From contig MGMT01000011.1 of assembly GCA_001796525.1 (NCBI GenBank), positions 1 to 6,309 on the forward strand: a stretch of 6,309 nucleotides of DNA, written 5' to 3'. A model generated the notes under the pieces. That model was not told where the DNA came from. It saw only the letters and a program-made list of their open reading frames with translations, and did no database searches. Source of the stretch: Chloroflexi bacterium RBG_13_51_52. GTDB lineage: Bacteria > Chloroflexota > Dehalococcoidia > Dehalococcoidales > RBG-16-60-22. The translations under genes and the position numbers were made by a program. Positions 1 to 4,235 of the stretch are shown piece after piece. Numbering within the stretch: position 1 is the stretch's first letter; each line of letters starts with the position of its first letter.

Positions 1-1187
1 TGCCCCATGCCGATGTAGTTGTCCAGGTGTACCAGCGTGGTGGAAACCGCCAGGAAACGCAGCACCTGGTCTACGTCCAGCACTTTTTCAATTTCCTCGA
101 CAAACGTCTCGTCGGGCTCGTTGTTGAGGACTTCGAGCAGGCGGAACAGCGCAGAGTAGTTAGGGTTATTCTCATTAGTTTTCAGGCCCATTTGCTCCAA
201 TAAGTTACCCCGGCCGCCCATAATCATCCCTCCCGCCTGCGGCAGTCCCCCTCCCGGCAGCGCCGCACCCATCTGCGGCAGGTTTTCCGGCGGATTGCCC
301 CCCGGTATCGGGATATCCGCCGGTAAGTTTCCCAAGCCCGGCCTCCGCTGTGTAAAGTTGCCTGCCGGCAGATTGCCGAACCCGCCTCCCCCCGGTATCA
401 TTTGGGGCAAGCCCGGTACTACGGATTCTTCTATCGTGGCGAATTCCCAGCCGAGGGCTTCCAGTATTTCGCTTAGCTTACCCCCGCCGATGTTCACATC
501 CAGGCTACCGCCGGTATCATCCTGCGAGGATAGTATTTCCGCCACGTCCGCTTCAGTCCAGTTTAAATATCCCGCCGGCATTTCCGGCTTGTAGAGATTG
601 CCGTTTGCATCCGTGAAATACCGCCGCAGGAAAGTCTGGTCAATCTGTTCCACCATGGTATAGAGTCCCATGTGGGTATCGTTAATCCAGAGGTCGACAA
701 AAGCCGTGCGCGGGGTGGGGATGCCCATTTGCGCGAATAGCTCGTAGCTTAAAATCTCGCGCATGAAGGTCGGGTCGCTGAAGCCGTTGTTAAAGTTCAG
801 CTTTTTGACGCCGTCCAGGTTGCGCGCCGAGTTGAAGAAATTCAGGTCCGCTTTGAAGCTGAACCTGATGGAGCCGCTGCCGATGGTGGTAGCCAGTGAC
901 GAGTTCCCCTTGGGTCTCAAGGCGATATCCGGTACCAGTTCGCCGTCGTACCACATGTCGGTCTTAACATAGTCCTCATCACGCGCGTTCTCGCGGAGGT
1001 AAGTCCAGTTTTCTTCCGTCATTACGAACCGCACCGAGACCACACGGTCCGGGTAAAAGGGCGCCGTGCTCTCTTCCGACTGTCCGGCCGACTGTCTATC
1101 GCATCCTGCCAGGCTCATCACGAATATCAGGGCCAGCAGGACTGCCACAATTAGTACGCCAACCTTGAACTGTATGTTTTTTCCCAT
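1..1187 (-). CDS. CotH kinase family lipoprotein, partial (C-terminal part beyond left edge)
   Basis: The reading frame runs open from ATG at 1187 to the left edge, giving 395 residues without a stop. Residues 8-29 form a lipoprotein signal peptide: a hydrophobic stretch ending in the lipobox L-A-G-C, with Cys29 as the predicted lipidated residue, so the protein should sit outside the cytoplasmic membrane. Family hallmarks follow: RPKGNSS at 91-97, MREILSYELFAQMGIPTPR at 142-160, VDLWIND...GLYTMVEQID at 164-183, NLYKPEM at 198-204, and HLDNYIGMG at 387-395. The last is the start of the conserved motif that normally continues HNYYLY; the two window-edge bases CA fit the expected His. CotH proteins are atypical protein kinases, first known from Bacillus spore coats, but many relatives occur in non-sporulating bacteria. 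Residues about 258-328 are a Gly/Pro/Leu/Asn-rich insertion. The SD (AAGG, 1190-1193) is only 2 nt from ATG, but no other start keeps the signal peptide. The substrate is unknown. Confidence 0.85.
   Translation of the reverse strand, partial: MGKNIQFKVGVLIVAVLLALIFVMSLAGCDRQSAGQSEESTAPFYPDRVVSVRFVMTEENWTYLRENARDEDYVKTDMWYDGELVPDIALRPKGNSSLATTIGSGSIRFSFKADLNFFNSARNLDGVKKLNFNNGFSDPTFMREILSYELFAQMGIPTPRTAFVDLWINDTHMGLYTMVEQIDQTFLRRYFTDANGNLYKPEMPAGYLNWTEADVAEILSSQDDTGGSLDVNIGGGKLSEILEALGWEFATIEESVVPGLPQMIPGGGGFGNLPAGNFTQRRPGLGNLPADIPIPGGNPPENLPQMGAALPGGGLPQAGGMIMGGRGNLLEQMGLKTNENNPNYSALFRLLEVLNNEPDETFVEEIEKVLDVDQVLRFLAVSTTLVHLDNYIGMG
264..405 (-). repeat. Imperfect repeats coding the Gly/Pro-rich insertion of the CotH protein
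   Basis: The 12-base string CCCCCCGGTATC occurs at 298-309 and again at 388-399, exactly 90 bp apart, so both copies are read in the same frame and both code for an IPGG motif (residues 264-267 and 294-297). Degenerate GNLPA / ENLPQ / GLPQ units recur between and after them. This looks like a short, decayed internal duplication that lengthened a flexible linker. Confidence 0.5.
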
Positions 1188-1215
1188 CGCCTTTTTTATA
1201 TTTTAACAAGCGTGG

Positions 1216-1252
1216 TGGGGTAATTAAAGAGTCATAGGCACATTGTACCCCA
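1216..1252. repeat. Inverted repeat in the gap upstream of the CotH gene
   Basis: TGGGGTA at 1216-1222 and TACCCCA at 1246-1252 are perfect 7-bp inverted arms separated by 23 bp, in the 95-bp gap between the methyltransferase stop and the CotH start. No T-run follows on either strand, so it does not read as an intrinsic terminator. It could be an operator or an mRNA hairpin. I found no convincing -35/-10 pair nearby, so whether CotH has its own promoter is open. Confidence 0.3.
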
Positions 1253-1282
1253 TGATTGTTAAAAAACTATTAATTTGTCTGT

Positions 1283-2065
1283 TTATTTTTTCCGTCCCAC
1301 CATCCTGATAAGAGCGAGATACCTGCCCGCATCGGCTTCCAGCGTCTCCGCCTCCGAGGAGAAGATAAGCGTTCCCGCCTCGTCACAGGCATTTTCGTAT
1401 TGCACCCAGTGCTTCCAGCCGTCCGGCATGACGTCTGCTATTTCTACATTAACCACACTTGTCCGTTCCCAAAGATTACGCCACCAGGCGGCGGTGTGAA
1501 AACACCAGCACTCGTCCACCCAGAACACGCCTCTGTCTTGGTGCGGGCGTGTCAGGTGCTCCGGCACCGGCCCATCGAAGTCGCGCGCCAGACCCGGTAT
1601 AACGATGCCGATCTGCCCGCCCGGCCGCACGTACTTCTGGAAGTACGGCAGGTAAAGGTCGTCGGTGCCGTAGTATTGATAAGAGTCCAGCGACACTATC
1701 GCGTCGAAAAACCCCTCGGCATAGGGCAGCGCGTGCGCCTCGGCGTATACCGGATATACCTGGTTTTCCATGCCGGCTTCCCTGATACGCTGCCAGTTCT
1801 CGGTAGCTTTTATCCACAGGTCGTTGGCCCACACCTGCACCCCGTACTCTTTAGCCAGGAAGACGCTACTTAACGCCTTGCCACACCCCATGTCCAGCAC
1901 GCGCATCCCCGGCTTGAGCTCCATTTTCTCGCAGAGAAACTCCGTCAGCCAGAGGACGTTGGGTCCCATCCACCCTTTTAAAACCCACTCCGGGTCGTAT
2001 TTCGCCGACCGCGGAAAGCGGTCGTTTTTAAGCAGTTCTTTCATTCTTTTTTTGGTTATTCCCAT
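1283..2065 (-). CDS. Class I SAM-dependent methyltransferase
   Basis: This is a 260-residue cytoplasmic enzyme expected to transfer a methyl group from S-adenosylmethionine; the acceptor cannot be named. The Rossmann-type core is clear: motif I VLDMGCGKA at 56-64 binds SAM, the acidic end of strand 2 is ANDLW at 80-84, EAHALPY at 109-115 fits motif II/III, DAIVSLDSYQYYG at 121-133 is the motif IV region, and VRPGGQIGIVIPG at 146-158 is the post-motif helix-strand turn. The C-terminal part is rich in Trp and His (FWVDECWCFHTAAWWRNLW, 181-199), as in a family often labelled cyclopropane-fatty-acyl-phospholipid-synthase-like methyltransferases. The start at 2065 is chosen because AGGAGG lies 6 nt upstream. 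A longer reading from 2185 would add 40 residues overlapping the upstream gene and has no homologous look. It lies 25 bp after the RNHCP gene on the same strand, probably in one operon. Confidence 0.85.
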   Translation of the reverse strand: MGITKKRMKELLKNDRFPRSAKYDPEWVLKGWMGPNVLWLTEFLCEKMELKPGMRVLDMGCGKALSSVFLAKEYGVQVWANDLWIKATENWQRIREAGMENQVYPVYAEAHALPYAEGFFDAIVSLDSYQYYGTDDLYLPYFQKYVRPGGQIGIVIPGLARDFDGPVPEHLTRPHQDRGVFWVDECWCFHTAAWWRNLWERTSVVNVEIADVMPDGWKHWVQYENACDEAGTLIFSSEAETLEADAGRYLALIRMVGRKK

Positions 2066-2069
2066 CAGA

Positions 2070-2077
2070 CACCTCCT
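2070..2077 (-). promoter_or_regulatory. Strong ribosome binding site fixing the methyltransferase start
   Basis: On the minus strand AGGAGGTG lies just before ATG at 2065, with 6 nt between AGGAGG and the start. It sits in the 25-bp gap after the RNHCP stop codon, so it settles both the internal start choice and the two-gene arrangement. Confidence 0.85.
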
Positions 2078-2090
2078 GTTATTAAAAATA

Positions 2091-2480
2091 TTATCTGTCA
2101 AGCAATCCGTCAAGGGGAAAGGGCGGCTGCGCCACCGGGCGGACCGCCAGGGATAGTAATGCCATCTCGTTATCATCTCCAGCAATCCGGTTCGCTTTTA
2201 AAGCGCCGCAGCCGGTACAGCGGTGTATGATAATCCACTCGTTTTTACCCCGTACCGCCACGGCCAGCGGCTCCATGATGTTGCCGCAGGATGCAGCGCG
2301 GTCGCCCGTATATTCGTCCAGGTGGACGCTTCTTAAGCACCAGGGACAGTGATTGCGATATGCAGTGCCCGGGACTTCGGTGTTGACGGTACGCCCACAG
2401 TAAAGACAGGTGAATCCCCTTTTCGTATCCTTTCTCTTGTGTTTTTCATGATGATTGGCTTTCCGGTTTTTTTCGTGCAT
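2091..2480 (-). CDS. RNHCP domain-containing zinc-ribbon protein
   Basis: This 129-residue protein carries the signature that names the RNHCP family: YRNHCPWCLRSVHLD at 41-55. Around it are paired cysteines typical of zinc ribbons: CLYC 25-28, CPWC 45-48, Cys65, and CTGC 88-91. The spacing suggests up to two zinc sites. The N-terminal 21 residues are strongly basic and His-rich (His, Lys and Arg dominate), which may bind nucleic acid or metal. The C-terminal tail after about 110 is hydrophobic and Pro-rich with no recognised motif. The family has no established function that I know of. ATG at 2480 is supported by AAGGA at 2489-2493, 8 nt upstream. It is the first gene after the promoter and leader at 2495-2771 and is followed at 25 bp by the methyltransferase, so the two may act together. 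A nucleic-acid or translation-related role is only inference. Confidence 0.88.
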   Translation of the reverse strand: MHEKNRKANHHEKHKRKDTKRGFTCLYCGRTVNTEVPGTAYRNHCPWCLRSVHLDEYTGDRAASCGNIMEPLAVAVRGKNEWIIIHRCTGCGALKANRIAGDDNEMALLSLAVRPVAQPPFPLDGLLDR

Positions 2481-2511
2481 ATAAAAAGTCCTTAACGTAT
2501 ATTCTTATTTT

Positions 2512-2546
2512 GAAAACAAAACACCGCAGGGCTGTCACACCCGCGG
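2512..2546 (-). terminator. Second terminator-like hairpin just before the RNHCP ribosome binding site
   Basis: On the minus strand CCGCGGG (2546-2540) pairs with CCC-T-GCGG (2531-2524), giving 7 G-C pairs with one bulged T at 2528 and an 8-nt loop TGTGACAG (2539-2532). A T-rich tail TGTTTTGTTTT follows (2523-2513). It lies about 20 nt before the Shine-Dalgarno of the RNHCP gene, so it could attenuate transcription or affect translation. The tail is interrupted by G, so termination may be partial. Confidence 0.5.
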
Positions 2547-2553
2547 CCGGTAA

Positions 2554-2571
2554 AATAATCTGCGTATTATT
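2554..2571. repeat. Operator-like inverted repeat AATAAT-N6-ATTATT
   Basis: AATAAT at 2554-2559 and ATTATT at 2566-2571 form perfect 6-bp arms around CTGCGT, between the two hairpins of the RNHCP leader. It could bind a regulator or be chance in AT-rich DNA. Confidence 0.25.
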
Positions 2572-2588
2572 CTGTTTTAAGGCTGAAC

Positions 2589-2620
2589 AAAAGCAAAAAG
2601 CCGCTCCCGGAGGAACGGCT
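2589..2620 (-). terminator. Intrinsic terminator upstream of the RNHCP gene
   Basis: On the minus strand AGCCGTTCC (2620-2612) pairs with GGAGCGGCT (2607-2599) in 9 bp with one G-T wobble, closed by TCCG, a member of the very stable UNCG tetraloop class on a C-G pair. TTTTT then GCTTTTG follows. The G-T wobble is only a pair on the minus strand and the T-run is only there, so orientation is clear. It could end the upstream oxidoreductase transcript, end a short RNA from 2736, or act as an attenuator for the downstream operon. Confidence 0.8.
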
Positions 2621-2742
2621 AATATATCGGTTTTTGAGGAAGAACGTTTAACCGTACACCACCCGGAGTGTGACAGCGCTTTAGATTTCTTTAACTTGAG
2701 CTAACGTAAACGACCCCGCTTTTCGCTCTTATTTTCGGGGTA

Positions 2743-2771
2743 ATCATATCACGTGATTGTAGCTGTGTCAA
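2743..2771 (-). promoter_or_regulatory. Near-consensus sigma-70-type promoter for the RNHCP leader/operon
   Basis: On the minus strand TTGACA (2771-2766, all six consensus bases) is followed after exactly 17 bp by TATGAT (2748-2743, five of six). Predicted start is near G2736. It is the best promoter match in the window. It points to the RNHCP gene 255 nt away, with the terminator at 2589-2620 in between. The stretch 2772-2922 upstream, back to the oxidoreductase stop, shows no gene or clear terminator. Confidence 0.75.
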
Positions 2772-2922
2772 CACGCTGGACTAACAGGAAAACTCATTAG
2801 TAAAAACGGGTTGAACAAAGTATCGTTATGTGACTTTGGGTAATAAAAAGATGGAATGTGAAGTCAATAGCTGGCTTCTTATTACTCTTAGCAGGGAACT
2901 GGGCTTCCCGGATGTTTTCATT

Positions 2923-4038
2923 CTATGGGGATACTCCGGCGATGGCTGCTTCTTCATATTCCCTTGATAAAATATTGATAAGCTCTTTAACGGAGATAAT
3001 AGAATCTACTCTGTAGGCGTTGGCCCCGGCAAAAGCAAAACCCTTTGCCATGTTTCCCTTTTTAGCATTTGTTAAGGCAGCACAAATGCAGTAGGAAGAG
3101 TCTTTATAATCACAGGTCTTCAGACAAAGCCAGTGGCATTCGTAAGGTACCTTTTTCCCCCGTGATACATCCTCAAGGAACCTGTTCTGTATTGCTCTTC
3201 CCGGTAACCCGACGGGGCTGTCAATTATGATAAGGTCCTCTTTTCTGCATCTTACATATGCCTCCTTAAACTCTGCAGAAGCATCGCATTCGTGAGTTGC
3301 CACAAACCTGGTGGCCATCTGCACTCCTTGAGCCCCTAGCTGGATAAATCTATAAATATCGGCCCCGGTATATATTCCCCCGGCAGCGATTACAGGGATA
3401 CTAACGTTAGAATATCGTTCATAGGGTTTTACGACGGAAATTACTTCAGGCAATATCTTTTCCAGCTTGTATTCAGGATTATTTATCTGTTCTTTTTTGA
3501 ATCCGAGATGTCCACCAGCCATCGGACCTTCAACAACCACAGCGTCAGGTACCCGGCTGAAATGATTTTTCCAGTATTGAAATATTACTTTTGCGGCTCT
3601 GACTGAAGATACTATTGGCACAACCTTGGTCCTGACCTTCCCCGATCCATCCGCGAGCAATGCCTCGGGGATTCTTAACGGAAGTCCAGCGCCAATAAAG
3701 ACCAAATCTACGCCCTCTTCCACGGCAATCTGCAGAAGGTCAAAGTAATCTGTAACGGCAACCATTATATTTACCCCAATAATGCCCCCCGTCATCTGCC
3801 TCGTTTTTACTATTTCTCTCCGTAAGGCTCTCTTGTTGGCTTCACTGAAATCCTCATTGAAATCAGAATCAAGCATTCCGATTCCGGTAGAGGAAATAAC
3901 TCCAATGCCGCGCTCGTTGGCGACCGCTGCGGCCAGACCTGATAGAGAGATACCGACGCCCATTCCCCCTTGAACTATCGGTATATCAGCCTCCAGATTA
4001 CCTATCCGCAGCTTTGGTAACTTCTTGCCGAAGTCCAT
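2923..4038 (-). CDS. NAD(P)H-dependent flavin oxidoreductase, nitronate monooxygenase / FabK-like
   Basis: This 371-residue cytoplasmic protein has the TIM-barrel pattern of the NMO/FabK family, which binds FMN and oxidises nitronates or reduces enoyl substrates. Visible motifs are PIVQGGMGVGIS at 20-31 (FMN-side loop), GVNIMV at 88-93, EGPMAGGHLGF at 170-180 with the family catalytic His at 177, PVIAAGGIYTG at 215-225 (FMN phosphate) and GAQGVQMATRF at 235-245. Near the C-terminus is a cysteine cluster, Cys301, 305, 309, 317 and 319, not part of the basic fold; it might bind metal. ATG at 4038 has GGAGGG 8 nt upstream. The coding strand is clearly more AT-rich than the flanking genes: hand count of 3541-3600 gives 25 of 60 G+C, while 4441-4500 in the MFS gene gives 38 of 60. 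It is divergent from the MFS gene. Whether it is a true nitronate monooxygenase or another flavin reductase cannot be told from sequence. Confidence 0.85.
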   Translation of the reverse strand: MDFGKKLPKLRIGNLEADIPIVQGGMGVGISLSGLAAAVANERGIGVISSTGIGMLDSDFNEDFSEANKRALRREIVKTRQMTGGIIGVNIMVAVTDYFDLLQIAVEEGVDLVFIGAGLPLRIPEALLADGSGKVRTKVVPIVSSVRAAKVIFQYWKNHFSRVPDAVVVEGPMAGGHLGFKKEQINNPEYKLEKILPEVISVVKPYERYSNVSIPVIAAGGIYTGADIYRFIQLGAQGVQMATRFVATHECDASAEFKEAYVRCRKEDLIIIDSPVGLPGRAIQNRFLEDVSRGKKVPYECHWLCLKTCDYKDSSYCICAALTNAKKGNMAKGFAFAGANAYRVDSIISVKELINILSREYEEAAIAGVSP

Positions 4039-4079
4039 GAACTAATCCCTCCGATAGGGGTAATGTATTTTGCAGACCT

Positions 4080-4097
4080 ATTCTAGAATTTCGAAAT
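4080..4097. repeat. Two overlapping 10-bp palindromes in the divergent promoter region
   Basis: ATTCTAGAAT (4080-4089) and ATTTCGAAAT (4088-4097) are perfect palindromes sharing two bases. The core TTCGAAAT of the second recurs as a direct repeat at 4178-4185, so copies flank the candidate promoters of both divergent genes. This is a plausible operator arrangement; no regulator gene is present in the window. Confidence 0.35.
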
Positions 4098-4105
4098 ATC
4101 GAGTA

Positions 4106-4134
4106 TTGATGAAGTAATTATATTACATTATCAT
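4106..4134 (+). promoter_or_regulatory. Candidate promoter for the MFS transporter gene
   Basis: TTGATG (4106-4111, four of six -35 bases) is followed after 17 bp by TATCAT (4129-4134, five of six -10 bases). Predicted start is near 4141, leaving a leader of about 95 nt before the GTG start. The spacer contains the inverted repeat GTAAT-TAT-ATTAC (4114-4126), placed where a bound regulator would block RNA polymerase. Confidence 0.5.
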
Positions 4135-4157
4135 ACCCAAAGGCTACTACTTGTAAG
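4130..4157 (-). promoter_or_regulatory. Candidate promoter for the flavin oxidoreductase gene
   Basis: On the minus strand CTTACA (4157-4152, four of six) lies 16 bp before TATGAT (4135-4130, five of six). A perfect TATAAT at 4122-4117 is an alternative -10 but has no good -35. The -10 element overlaps that of the opposite-strand promoter almost completely. Confidence 0.4.
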
Positions 4158-4172
4158 CATCTCCTGCGATGC
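4157..4172 (+). other. Small hairpin in the leader of the MFS gene
   Basis: GCATC (4157-4161) and GATGC (4168-4172) are perfect 5-bp arms around a 6-nt loop. No T-run follows. Too short to interpret; it also overlaps the -35 region of the minus-strand promoter. Confidence 0.2.
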
Positions 4173-4223
4173 CTCGGTTCGAAATTATCTATCGGATTGT
4201 GGTATTGTTATATCATATTTGAC

Positions 4224-4228
4224 GAGAG
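4224..4228 (+). promoter_or_regulatory. Probable ribosome binding site deciding the MFS start
   Basis: GAGAG lies 7 nt before GTG at 4236. The only earlier in-frame start, TTG at 4197, has no purine-rich site before it, so 4236 is preferred. Confidence 0.5.
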
Positions 4229-4235
4229 CGAAAAG

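Larger units (their letters stand above)
2495..2736 (-). ncRNA. Candidate structured 5' leader (attenuator) or small RNA upstream of the RNHCP gene
   Basis: A transcript from the promoter at 2743-2771 would start near 2736 and run about 255 nt before the RNHCP ATG. Read on the minus strand it contains possible stem CGTTTA (2712-2707) with TAAACG (2650-2645); a hairpin ACACT/GGTGT (2671-2667 with 2660-2656); an intrinsic terminator (2620-2589); and a second terminator-like hairpin (2546-2512) just before the Shine-Dalgarno. ACGGTTAA (2655-2648) can pair with TTAGCCGT (2622-2615), which would break the first terminator and compete with the CGTTTA stem. If transcription always ends at the first terminator, the product would be a free RNA of about 145 nt. 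No known riboswitch consensus was recognised. All pairings were found by eye. Confidence 0.4.

Noticed and set aside
295..594. Plus-strand 99-codon frame opposite the CotH gene
   Set aside because: Pro-rich translation is the antisense of the Gly-rich insertion; no ribosome binding site.
1400..1873. Plus-strand 157-codon open frame opposite the methyltransferase
   Set aside because: It is antisense to a gene with clear SAM-binding motifs, has no ribosome binding site and its translation shows no family resemblance.
2066..2185. 40-residue N-terminal extension of the methyltransferase
   Set aside because: It overlaps the end of the RNHCP gene, has no ribosome binding site, and the internal ATG at 2065 has an ideal AGGAGG.
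2640..2680. GGGTGG in the RNHCP leader as a T-box antiterminator motif
   Set aside because: The T-box consensus needs an ACCGCG-like segment directly after GGGTGGN; here TGTACGG follows, and no aminoacyl-tRNA synthetase or amino-acid gene is downstream.
2510..2704. Plus-strand 64-codon frame from TTG in the intergenic region
   Set aside because: It has no Shine-Dalgarno and crosses both minus-strand hairpins; the conserved-looking signals there are on the other strand.
2713..2741. ACCCCG ... CGGGGT dyad as a terminator
   Set aside because: The arms are 6 bp with a 17-nt loop, no T-run follows, and the left part overlaps the predicted transcription start.
2826..2921. Minus-strand 31-codon frame just after the oxidoreductase stop
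   Set aside because: No ribosome binding site and no recognisable sequence; it begins 1 nt after the stop codon, but translational coupling alone is not enough support.
2881..2922. GGGAA-N6-TTCCC hairpin as terminator of the oxidoreductase gene
   Set aside because: Only 5 bp in the stem and no T-run on the minus strand directly after it.
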